Counted from the first letter of the stretch, positions 1 to 5,527 are shown. The stretch is DNA of 8,280 bases from an uncultured Oscillospiraceae bacterium (GCA_934670025.1 CAKUOS010000067.1:1-8280); one strand, 5' to 3'. Notes: a model not told the origin generated them from the sequence alone. Numbers and translations are program-made.

Positions 1-284
1 CAACCTGCCACATTACGCGGCAGAAATTCTGCAGCAGTGAATGCCGTGTAAGGTACAACAACGCAAAACGGTATTACCTTCCGTCTTTGCATAACACCGC
101 TGCTACCTCGGATAACCCGCTGACAGCCTACCGTGCAGAAGAGATGATAGGTCTACTGGAAACGACAGGCAGAGTTGAAGAATTTGACTTCTCACTGATG
201 ATACGCACACTCGACCGGGTGGAGATCATGCCGACCGAAAAACTGTCTTTCATCTTTCAATCCGGCATCCGCATCACAGTATAA
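1..284 (+). CDS. C-terminal end of a probable serine site-specific recombinase (5' partial)
   Basis: The frame is open from base 3 and ends at 282-284, so the gene starts left of the window. The last part (EEFDFSLMIRTLDRVEIMPTEKLSFIFQSG is the region, about residues 59-88 of the visible 93) has the pattern seen at the C-terminus of large serine recombinases of Firmicutes: an acidic FD, a helix ending in a leucine-rich turn, then two beta strands ending in a short tail. Nearer the left edge a cysteine cluster (C, then FCSSEC) looks like part of a small zinc finger. That is not the usual recombinase zinc ribbon, so a different element-borne DNA-binding protein remains possible. Three stop codons stand in a row (taa, taa, tag at 282-290) and a strong terminator follows. 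The family call rests on pattern memory and the catalytic domain is not visible. Confidence 0.5.
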   Translation, partial: TCHITRQKFCSSECRVRYNNAKRYYLPSLHNTAATSDNPLTAYRAEEMIGLLETTGRVEEFDFSLMIRTLDRVEIMPTEKLSFIFQSGIRITV

Positions 285-295
285 TAATAGAATAG

Positions 296-331
296 CCGCT
301 CCGTTTTCTTGTAGATACGGAGCGGTTTTTC
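296..331 (+). terminator. Rho-independent terminator after the recombinase-like gene
   Basis: A perfect 9-bp stem (CCGCTCCGT at 296-304 with ACGGAGCGG at 317-325) is followed directly by five T residues. It lies 12 bases after the stop codon of the left-edge gene, which is the expected position. Confidence 0.9.
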
Positions 332-343
332 TCATATTGGAAT

Positions 344-398
344 AGTCACACTCTGCATTTTGACATATATTTTCGAGCCGAAAACGCAAAGTGTGACT
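344..398. repeat. Inverted repeat with 18-base arms
   Basis: AGTCACACTCTGCATTTT (344-361) is repeated inverted at 381-398, with 16 of 18 positions matching across a 19-base spacer. Inside it sits a second small palindrome, TTTTCG-AGC-CGAAAA (370-384). On a minus-strand RNA both mismatches would be G-U pairs, which would give a fully paired stem. On the plus strand the stem is followed by TTGTTTTTACCC, so a second terminator is possible. It lies 60 bases downstream of the recombinase-like gene. Confidence 0.7.
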
Positions 399-558
399 TT
401 GTTTTTACCCTTGTTTTTTCGGGTCGAAGCGTCAGGTATTGATGATGCAGCAATGCTGGCTATGCTCTTTCCTGCGGTGTGATTCGTTCAACACCGGGAA
501 CAAGTTTTCTTTCGCAATGCAACGAAAAACGCCGATAATTTGGGCATTTTCGGGCTTT

Positions 559-598
559 GCACCCCCTAATGATTGGTCTGCACCCCCTTGCACACCCT
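559..598 (+). repeat. Short direct repeats of TGCACCCCCT
   Basis: TGCACCCCCT occurs at 559-568 and 579-588, exactly 20 bases apart. An imperfect third copy, TGCACACCCT, follows at once at 589-598. The function is not apparent. With so few copies and such short units it is not a CRISPR array. Confidence 0.6.
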
Positions 599-650
599 TG
601 GAACAGAAAAGTCAAATTGTATCGGCATCTATGCCCCTATGCAGACAAAG

Positions 651-707
651 ATAATCCGAACCAGGTCTTCGCAGTTGGAGACGGGTTCGGATTATTTGTT
701 TATTTTG
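651..707 (+). terminator. Hairpin with T-rich tail, possible terminator
   Basis: ATAATCCGAACC (651-662) pairs perfectly with GGTTCGGATTAT (684-695). An inner 4-bp stem, GTCT/AGAC (665-668 with 679-682), lies within the loop. The downstream TTTGTTTATTTT is T-rich on the plus strand but interrupted. No gene is recognised upstream, so it could instead be part of a small RNA. Confidence 0.45.
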
Positions 708-811
708 AAAAGTTTGAGGATACGCATTTCCGGAACGGCGTCATCAAGCGCCCGGAATCCAAGCCGCGAGGACCTGGAAAACCGAAATAAATTTAATGGT
801 GCGATACAGAA

Positions 812-836
812 AAAGGACGGCTGCTGCCGTCCTTTC
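812..836 (-). terminator. Bidirectional terminator closing the minus-strand gene remnants
   Basis: A perfect 10-bp stem (AAAGGACGGC at 812-821 with GCCGTCCTTT at 826-835) closes a TGCT tetraloop. On the minus strand the stem is followed by T residues (TTTTTCTG, part of it shared with the stem), and it lies 9 bases after the stop codon at 845. The plus strand also carries a short T run after the stem, so it may stop transcripts from both sides. Confidence 0.8.
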
Positions 837-844
837 TGTTATCT

Positions 845-1003
845 TCAGGCGATTTTCTCGGCCTCATTGTCGGCTGCATCCGCGTCGCGTCGTACTTTCC
901 ATTCTGCAAATTCCAGCTGCCCTTCTTCGCTTTCATAATAGGCAAGGATGTCGGGTAACAGGACTCTGGCGATGTTCTCGATCTCATGCTGTGGGATGCC
1001 CAT
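845..1003 (-). CDS. Small conserved-looking hypothetical protein, 52 residues
   Basis: The protein starts MGIPQHEIENIARVLLPD and continues with ILAYYESEEGQLEFAEWK before a charged, alanine-rich tail. The helix with IARxLLPDI followed by ESEEGQxEFAEWK resembles short uncharacterised proteins I associate with conjugative elements and recombinase regions of Firmicutes. No function is known to me. The start was chosen at 1001-1003 because the recognisable part begins there; the frame is open further upstream, but the upstream residues are an arginine-rich read-through with no protein character. The Shine-Dalgarno is weak (CAGGCA), and the start lies inside an inverted repeat and overlaps the end of the upstream kinase remnant by 20 bases. 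A good terminator follows the stop. It may be expressed, or may be a leftover of a deleted element. Confidence 0.55.
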   Translation of the reverse strand: MGIPQHEIENIARVLLPDILAYYESEEGQLEFAEWKVRRDADAADNEAEKIA

Positions 1004-1346
1004 GCAGCTGCCTGTCAAGCAAATTGCCTGTCGCAGCTGCATAGCGAATCGCGGCAGGCGCGGCGGCAAAAAAGAATTTGACCGTCCGGATCGACAGCCA
1101 GAACACGCACAGCGCCGCCGTCGCCGCCAGATACCGCCGCACCTGCGTCTGGACAATGCGCTGCCGGAGCGAAACGCCCCACCCTGTCATGAGTCCGATA
1201 TAAATAAAGCTCCGCAGCAGCGACACCGGCAGGAAGTAAGCGGCGTCCCGGTGTCCGCGTGTGACAACGCGCGCACAAACGGCGCAGACGATCAAAAATG
1301 CTGCAATGCCGCCGGTAAGCATATCCCGTTTTTTCTGCGCCGTCAC
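984..1346 (-). pseudogene. Truncated N-terminal membrane domain, probably of a sensor histidine kinase
   Basis: A GTG start at 1344-1346 is chosen because AGGTGA lies 4 bases upstream of it. The 120-residue frame has three hydrophobic segments (about residues 10-27, 38-60 and 73-94). Between the second and third is a basic stretch containing WGVSLRQRIVQTQVRRYL. This arrangement resembles the N-terminal sensor half of Clostridia membrane histidine kinases found in mobile-element regions. In those proteins the chain continues through more membrane segments and a kinase domain. Here the resemblance stops after about residue 111 (AAIRY) and the frame ends nine residues later, with no dimerisation or ATPase domain. 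The break coincides with an inverted repeat and with GCCTGTC direct repeats at 1002-1042, as expected of a deletion scar. The kinase assignment is from memory of the family style and is moderately sure; the truncation is clearer than the name. Confidence 0.5.
1002..1042. repeat. Inverted repeat with internal direct repeats at the break of the kinase remnant
   Basis: ATGCAGCTGC (1002-1011) and GCAGCTGCAT (1033-1042) are perfect reverse complements. GCCTGTC occurs twice between and beside them (1010-1016 and 1026-1032). The left arm contains the start codon of the 52-residue protein, so the structure could also hide that start in RNA. Confidence 0.75.
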
Positions 1347-1372
1347 AAAATCACCTGCCCGAACGGGTTTCT

Positions 1373-1387
1373 GTATGCGAAGCATAC
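1373..1387. promoter_or_regulatory. Perfect palindrome over the -10 region
   Basis: GTATGC-GAA-GCATAC is a perfect 6-bp-arm palindrome. It overlaps the putative -10 box at 1381-1386, the position of an operator. No regulator can be named from the sequence. Confidence 0.45.
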
Positions 1388-1409
1388 CATACGGAGGAAA
1401 CGAATGCAA
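1381..1409 (-). promoter_or_regulatory. Putative promoter of the kinase remnant
   Basis: On the minus strand TTGCAT (1404-1409) and TATGCT (1381-1386) are separated by exactly 17 bases. They lie 35 bases upstream of the GTG start, which has a good Shine-Dalgarno. The -35 match to consensus is only partial. Confidence 0.4.
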
Positions 1410-1440
1410 GGAAGGCGGCCGGCCGTTACAGAAATCGTCC

Positions 1441-1484
1441 GCCTTGCCGCAGAGCCGGTTGAAAAGCCGGCTTTGCAGCAAGGC
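1441..1484. repeat. Long hairpin-forming inverted repeat
   Basis: GCCTTGCCGCAGAGCCGG (1441-1458) is repeated inverted at 1467-1484 with 16 of 18 positions matching and an 8-base loop (TTGAAAAG). No T run follows on either strand, so it does not look like a terminator. It sits in the 170-base gap between the reductase gene and the kinase-remnant promoter, where I see no other feature. A dispersed palindromic repeat or a structured RNA are possible explanations. Confidence 0.7.
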
Positions 1485-1582
1485 AATGACGAAATTGACA
1501 TACGTCCTTCATGGTGTAGTCCCGGTTCTCCGGCAGTGACAGATCCCGCGGCGCAGGCCGAACCTCGTCTTCCCTTCCCCCG

Positions 1583-2509
1583 TCACGCCAGGTATTTCCC
1601 GGCTTCGCGCTCGAGCGCATCCCACACCGGGTGCGCCGCGCCGGTTTCGTCGAAAAAGCGCTTCAGATCACGATTCAGCGCGCCCATTTCGTCCACCGCG
1701 TTCATGGCGTGGTCGGACGCGCAGATCTTCCCGAGCGAGGTCGCGCACATGAGCTTGAAAAAGCGCAGGCAGGTCCTGCGGTATGCGGCGCTTTCAAAGT
1801 CGGCGTCCGATTCTGGCAGGATCGCGTGCCCGGCGTTCCGGATGGCGCGGTAGCCCTCGAGATTGGCGTCGATCATCCGGTTTAAGTACGCCGTGTCTCC
1901 CCTGAGCTTTTTGAGATCGCCGTCCGCTTTGTAGCACGCGAAGGCCACCGGCAGCACGAACGCCGCGTGGCAGAGGAGGTAATCCTCCATATTCGGCTCA
2001 TAGGCCACCTTGTATTTCGTGCCGCCGAAGATCTGCCCGATCAGCGCCTCATTGGAGGGTGCGTCTGCCAGCTGGCCGATCGTGATCTTTTTCAGATCGA
2101 TGGACGCCACATGGCCGGGCTCCCGGTGTCCCGCCGAGGATGCAAACGCGAACAGCACGTTTTTCTCCGGTAAGGCCGCGGCAAGCGCGCGTGCGCGCAC
2201 GTTGTTGCCCACGAAGACGATATTTTTCGTCCCGTTCGCCCGCAGCGCATCGCCGATCGCATCCAGCTGCGTATAGCGCAGGACGACGAAGATCACGTCG
2301 TATGCATCGTCCGCCTTCAGCTCCGTCACGACCGGAATGCGGCTGACCGACATACGGAGCGAGAATTTATCCCGGATCCGCAGGCCGTTCGTCCGGATCT
2401 GCTCCGCCCAGCGGCCGCGGGCCAGCAGCGTGACGTCCTTTCCCGCGCGGAACAGATTTCTCGCCAGATTGCAGCCGAGCACGCCCGCGCCGAACACTAA
2501 AATTTTCAT
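1583..2509 (-). CDS. Atypical ketopantoate reductase (ApbA/PanE) family oxidoreductase
   Basis: The 308-residue protein matches the family length. It opens with a Rossmann fold, MKILVFGAGVLG, whose GxGxxG motif (residues 7-12) binds NAD(P)H. Arginines at 31 and 33 could contact an NADP phosphate. A VVLRYTQ strand and a VGNN loop (about 100-103) match the nucleotide-binding half, and the rest is a helical C-terminal domain. In true PanE, which reduces 2-dehydropantoate in pantothenate synthesis, a K-x3-N-x3-N motif begins the second domain. Aligned here around residues 174-186, those positions read Y177, H181 and V185, and the conserved TE in the last helices is not seen. It is therefore probably a reductase of another substrate. 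The ATG at 2507-2509 was chosen because AGGAG lies 8 bases upstream; a TTG six bases earlier is too close to it. It stands alone, with its own promoter upstream. No terminator is visible after the stop. Confidence 0.8.
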   Translation of the reverse strand: MKILVFGAGVLGCNLARNLFRAGKDVTLLARGRWAEQIRTNGLRIRDKFSLRMSVSRIPVVTELKADDAYDVIFVVLRYTQLDAIGDALRANGTKNIVFVGNNVRARALAAALPEKNVLFAFASSAGHREPGHVASIDLKKITIGQLADAPSNEALIGQIFGGTKYKVAYEPNMEDYLLCHAAFVLPVAFACYKADGDLKKLRGDTAYLNRMIDANLEGYRAIRNAGHAILPESDADFESAAYRRTCLRFFKLMCATSLGKICASDHAMNAVDEMGALNRDLKRFFDETGAAHPVWDALEREAGKYLA

Positions 2510-2533
2510 AGCCAACTCTCCTGTTTCTCTGTG

Positions 2534-2539
2534 ATTATA
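2534..2539 (-). promoter_or_regulatory. -10 box of the reductase promoter
   Basis: A perfect TATAAT on the minus strand lies 24 bases before the ATG of the reductase gene. The matching -35 position (about 2557-2562 at 17-bp spacing) is not consensus and falls within the inverted repeat at 2558-2581, which suggests activator or repressor control. Confidence 0.5.
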
Positions 2540-2557
2540 TATGGAATTTTCTGTTTT

Positions 2558-2581
2558 ACCGGTTAGAGTGCGTGAACCGGT
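2558..2581. promoter_or_regulatory. Inverted repeat, candidate operator upstream of the reductase
   Basis: ACCGGTT (2558-2564) and AACCGGT (2575-2581) are perfect inverted copies around a 10-base spacer. They cover the -35 region of the reductase promoter. No T run follows on either strand at a distance typical of a terminator, so a protein-binding site is the better reading. Confidence 0.45.
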
Positions 2582-2589
2582 GCGGTTTT

Positions 2590-2621
2590 GCAGAGCCGCC
2601 GGCGGCGGCTCTGCGTTTTTT
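2590..2621 (+). terminator. Strong GC hairpin with T run on the plus strand
   Basis: GCAGAGCCGCC (2590-2600) pairs perfectly with GGCGGCTCTGC (2604-2614) around a GGC loop, followed by G and six T residues. It is oriented to stop plus-strand transcription, although no plus-strand gene ends here. It may protect copA from antisense transcripts or help process the minus-strand RNA. Confidence 0.65.
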
Positions 2622-2625
2622 CGAA

Positions 2626-2644
2626 AACAGCCGTCCGGGCTGTT
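2626..2644 (-). terminator. Short hairpin at the copA stop codon
   Basis: AACAGCC (2626-2632) and GGCTGTT (2638-2644) form a 7-bp stem overlapping the stop codon at 2643-2645. On the minus strand TTTTCG follows, partly shared with the stem. This is a modest terminator for the csoR-copA transcript, which then meets the stronger hairpin at 2590-2614. Confidence 0.5.
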
Positions 2645-2852
2645 ATTCGACGCACGTGACGGGATAATCCTGCGCCTCGACGGCGGCCTTGAGCACCTCG
2701 TTCGGCACGTCCTTCGTCAGCGTCACGACGGCGGTACCCGCCGTGTGATCGGCCACGGCCGACTGCACGCCGTCGACGGCCTCGAGCGCCTTTTTGACGC
2801 GCGCCTCGCAATGGCCGCACATCATGCCGGTCACGTATAATGTCTTTGTCAT
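2643..2852 (-). CDS. copZ: CopZ-type copper chaperone from an internal start inside copA
   Basis: The last 69 codons of copA are preceded by AAGGAGG (2861-2867 on the plus-strand numbering) with 8 bases to an in-frame ATG at 2850-2852. This is as good a ribosome binding site as those of copA and csoR. The product would begin MTKTLYVTGMMCGHCEAR, with cysteines 12 and 15. It has the length and ferredoxin-like pattern of free CopZ, which carries Cu(I) in the cytoplasm to CopA or CsoR. The same codons are read as residues 775-843 of the pump. In many Firmicutes copA and copZ are separate neighbours; here the intervening stop is absent and the linker codons for KEES double as the Shine-Dalgarno. 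That the site is used is inference. It could instead be a relic of a recent fusion. Confidence 0.65.
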   Translation of the reverse strand: MTKTLYVTGMMCGHCEARVKKALEAVDGVQSAVADHTAGTAVVTLTKDVPNEVLKAAVEAQDYPVTCVE

Positions 2853-5174
2853 AACAGATTCCTCCTTATTTGCATCTGCCAGATGGAACTCCGGCAGCGG
2901 TTTGCCTTTGTGATCGTGCTTCGGGCTGTAGAGCTTGCAGAGGTTCAGGCGCAGCGCGTTCGACACCACGCAGAAGCTGGACAGGCTCATTGCCGCCGCG
3001 CCGTACATCGGATTGAGCGTCAGACCCAGCCCGACGAACACGCCCGCAGCCAGCGGAATGCCGATGACGTTATAAATAAACGCCCAGAAGAGGTTTTCGT
3101 GGATATTGCGCAGCGCGGCGCGGCTGAGACGGATGGCCGCAGGCACGTCCAGGAGCGTGCTCTTCATGAGCACGACGTCGGCTGCGTCGATGGCCACGTC
3201 CGCGCCGGCGCCGATGGCGATGCCGGTGTCGGCCGCGGTGAGCGCGGGCGCGTCGTTGATGCCGTCGCCGACCATGGCGACGGGGCCGTATTTCTGAAGC
3301 TCACGGATGACGGCCTCCTTGCCGCCGGGCAGAACGCCCGCGACGACCTCATCCACACCCGCAGCCTTGCCGATCGCCGCGGCGGTGCGCGCATTGTCGC
3401 CCGTCAGCATGACCACGCGCACGCCCATGCCGCGCAGCTGGCGGATGGCTTCGGGACTTTCGGGCTTGATGGCGTCAGCCACGGCGATAAGCCCGAGGAG
3501 CTTGCCGTTTTTCGCAAACACCAGCGGCGTTTTGCCCTGCTGCGAGAGGCTATCGGCCTGATCCAGCAGCGTCTGCGGCAGCGCCAGCTGCGACGCCATG
3601 AATTTCACGCTGCCGCCGACCAGCTCCGCGCCGCGCGTCTTTGCGCGCAGGCCGCTGCCGGTGATGGCCGCAAAATCCTCCGCCGGCTCGGGCTGTATCT
3701 GCTTTTCTTCCGCGTAGTTCAGGATCGCCGCGGCGAGCGGATGCTCGCTTTTCGCTTCGAGCGAAACGGCGGCCAGCAGCAGCGCGTCTGCATCGACGCC
3801 GGCAGCCGGGAGGATGTCCGTGACCTCTGGCTGACCGGAGGTGATGGTGCCGGTCTTGTCGAGCGCGACGATGCGCGTGCGGCCGGTATGCTCGAGACTC
3901 GCGGCGGTTTTGAACAGAATGCCGTTTTTCGCGCCGACGCCGCTGCCGACCATGATCGCAACCGGCGTTGCAAGGCCCAGCGCGCACGGGCAGCTGATGA
4001 CGAGCACGGAGATGCCGCGCGCAAGCGCGAAGCCGAATTCCCGGCCGATGAGCAGCCAGACGACGGTCGTCAGCACCGCGATGGAGATGACCGCCGGGAC
4101 GAACACGCCCGCGACCTTATCCGCCGTCTTGGCGATGGGCGCTTTTGTCGCCGCCGCGTCGGAGACCATGCGGATGATCTGGCTGAGCGTCGTATCCTCG
4201 CCGACGCGCGTGGCCTCGCAGCGCAAAAAGCCCGAGCAGTTGACCGTCGCAGCCGATACGCCGTCGCCGGGCGCTTTGTCGACCGGGACGCTCTCGCCGG
4301 TCAGGGCCGCCTCGTTGACGGCGCTCGTACCCTCCAGCACCACGCCGTCGACCGGAATGCTCTGGCCCGGTCGGACGACGAATACATCGCCCTTTCTGAC
4401 CTGCGCGGCGGGGATCTTGACCTCCCTGCCGTCTCTTATGACCGTCGCCGTCTCCGGAGCGAGCGCCATAAGGCTCTTTAAGGCGTCGGTCGTCTTGCCC
4501 TTGGACCGCGCTTCGAGCATTTTGCCGACCGTGATGAGCGTGAGGATCATCGCGGCGGATTCGAAATAGAATTCATCCATATAGGCCATGGCCGCTTCGC
4601 TGCCGCCGTGCAGCTGCGCGTCCGTCATGGCAAAGAGCGCATAGACGCTCCACCCGAACGATGCCGCCGCGCCGAGCGAGACGAGCGTGTCCATATTCGG
4701 CGCGCCGCGCAGCAGGCTCTTTGTGCCGCTGACAAAGAACGCCTGGTTGATGACCATGATGATCCCGGCCAGAAGCAGCTGCACAAGGCCCATGGCGACG
4801 TGATTGCCGTCAAACCAATGGGGAAGCGGCCAGCCCCACATCATATGGCCCATCGAGAAATACATCAGTACGAGCAAAAAGCCCACCGACGCAATGAGGC
4901 GTTTTTTGAGCTTTGGCGTGTCGTGGTCAGCCAGCGCATCGGCTGCCTGCGCCGCAGACGGCGCGGAGGATTCCTGTCCGCGCACCGACGCGCCGTAGCC
5001 CGCGCCCTCGACAGCCGCGATGATCGCCGCGTCGCTGGCCGTGCCCCCGACGCCCATCGAATTGGTCAGCAGGCTCACGGCGCAGGACTCGACACCCGGG
5101 ACTTTTTTAACGGCCTTTTCCACACTGGCGCTGCACGCGGCGCAGTGCATTCCCGTCACGGAAAATTGCTGCAT
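2643..5174 (-). CDS. copA: Copper-exporting P1B-type ATPase with N- and C-terminal metal-binding domains
   Basis: This 843-residue membrane pump expels Cu(I) using ATP. In order it has: an HMA domain with GMHCAAC (C11, C14); transmembrane helices at about 93-111, 126-147, 161-183 and 203-221; the actuator loop with TGES (292-295); two helices at about 355-375 and 384-405, the latter with the CPC ion motif (395-397); the phosphorylation site DKTGT (D439); the SEHP nucleotide-site motif (H478, P479); GDGINDAP (637-644); and two last helices with YN (701-702) and MSLSS (729-733). The CPC, YN and MxxSS set is that of Cu(I) pumps. A linker with KHDHK leads into a second HMA domain with GMMCGHC (C786, C789). 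That C-terminal domain also has its own ribosome binding site (see the nested CDS). The start has AAGGAGG 7 bases upstream and lies 28 bases after csoR. It is regulated by the CsoR operators at 5528-5570. Confidence 0.96.
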   Translation of the reverse strand: MQQFSVTGMHCAACSASVEKAVKKVPGVESCAVSLLTNSMGVGGTASDAAIIAAVEGAGYGASVRGQESSAPSAAQAADALADHDTPKLKKRLIASVGFLLVLMYFSMGHMMWGWPLPHWFDGNHVAMGLVQLLLAGIIMVINQAFFVSGTKSLLRGAPNMDTLVSLGAAASFGWSVYALFAMTDAQLHGGSEAAMAYMDEFYFESAAMILTLITVGKMLEARSKGKTTDALKSLMALAPETATVIRDGREVKIPAAQVRKGDVFVVRPGQSIPVDGVVLEGTSAVNEAALTGESVPVDKAPGDGVSAATVNCSGFLRCEATRVGEDTTLSQIIRMVSDAAATKAPIAKTADKVAGVFVPAVISIAVLTTVVWLLIGREFGFALARGISVLVISCPCALGLATPVAIMVGSGVGAKNGILFKTAASLEHTGRTRIVALDKTGTITSGQPEVTDILPAAGVDADALLLAAVSLEAKSEHPLAAAILNYAEEKQIQPEPAEDFAAITGSGLRAKTRGAELVGGSVKFMASQLALPQTLLDQADSLSQQGKTPLVFAKNGKLLGLIAVADAIKPESPEAIRQLRGMGVRVVMLTGDNARTAAAIGKAAGVDEVVAGVLPGGKEAVIRELQKYGPVAMVGDGINDAPALTAADTGIAIGAGADVAIDAADVVLMKSTLLDVPAAIRLSRAALRNIHENLFWAFIYNVIGIPLAAGVFVGLGLTLNPMYGAAAMSLSSFCVVSNALRLNLCKLYSPKHDHKGKPLPEFHLADANKEESVMTKTLYVTGMMCGHCEARVKKALEAVDGVQSAVADHTAGTAVVTLTKDVPNEVLKAAVEAQDYPVTCVE

Positions 5175-5202
5175 AAAAACTCCCTCCTTGGGAAAACAGA
5201 AC

Positions 5203-5511
5203 TTACTTCATCAGCTTTTGCAGCGTCGCGGCCAGCTCGTCCACGATCTCCTCGTGGCCTTCTCTCAGGTCGCGCGCGACGCACGTGCGCAGATGCTCGG
5301 ACAGAAGCTCGCGGTTGAAGGCGTTGACGGCGGCGTTGACAGCGGCCGACTGCGTGAGAATGTCGTTGCAGTAGGCGTCGGACTCCACCATCGCCTGTAA
5401 ACCGCGCACCTGGCCCTCGATCCTGCGCAGACGGTTCAGGAGCTTCTTTTTCTGCTCCTCCTGCCGCAGGGTATGCTTTTCGCAGCAGGAACATCGTTTC
5501 GGTTCTGGCAT
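5203..5511 (-). CDS. csoR: Copper-sensing transcriptional repressor CsoR
   Basis: This 102-residue all-helical DNA-binding protein releases its operator when Cu(I) binds. The core RLRRIEGQVRGLQAMVE (about 28-43) is the family hallmark. The copper ligands are present as C48, H73 and C77 with the expected 25 and 4 spacing, and Y47 precedes the first cysteine as in known CsoR proteins. The N-terminus carries additional cysteines (CSCC, 7-10) and H13, which are outside the usual site and might bind metal too. The ATG at 5509-5511 is chosen because AAGGAGG lies 8 bases upstream; earlier in-frame codons would run back through the operator and promoter. It is first in the csoR-copA operon and controls its own promoter. 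Confidence 0.94.
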   Translation of the reverse strand: MPEPKRCSCCEKHTLRQEEQKKKLLNRLRRIEGQVRGLQAMVESDAYCNDILTQSAAVNAAVNAFNRELLSEHLRTCVARDLREGHEEIVDELAATLQKLMK

Positions 5512-5527
5512 ATGCGTTTCCTCCTTG

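Larger units (their letters stand above)
332..811. other. Gene-poor stretch with inverted and direct repeats
   Basis: No convincing gene is visible in this stretch. Short open frames exist (for example 557-790, whose C-terminus is basic and rich in K, P, R and G), but none has a clear ribosome binding site or a recognisable family. The stretch contains the inverted repeat at 344-398, spaced copies of TGCACCCCCT at 559-588, and the hairpin at 651-695. It lies between the end of a probable recombinase gene and decayed minus-strand genes, so it could include the end (att region) of a mobile element. That is inference from position only. Base composition is more AT-rich up to about 720 and becomes GC-rich after that. 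Confidence 0.5.

Noticed and set aside
1..51. Short frame 1 reading at the left edge ending at taa 49-51
   Set aside because: The frame starting at base 3 stays open through to 284 and has the better protein character.
559..598. CRISPR-like repeat
   Set aside because: Only two exact 10-base copies and one imperfect copy, with unequal spacing and no cas genes.
557..790. A 77-residue plus-strand frame ending in a basic KRPESKPRGPGKPK tail just before a terminator
   Set aside because: The tail looks protein-like, but there is no ribosome binding site, the hairpin at 651-695 lies inside it, and I recognise no family. Left as part of the gene-poor stretch.
948..1853. A 301-residue open frame on the plus strand
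   Set aside because: It crosses antisense through the reductase and the kinase remnant, with low-complexity arginine-rich content and no family resemblance.
2883..4481. A 532-residue open frame on the plus strand opposite copA
   Set aside because: It is antisense to strongly conserved CopA motifs, is rich in R, D, H and A as expected of reversed GC-rich codons, and has no domain or ribosome binding site.
4608..5318. A 236-residue plus-strand frame over the copA start and csoR end
   Set aside because: It is opposite two well-supported genes and has no recognisable domain.
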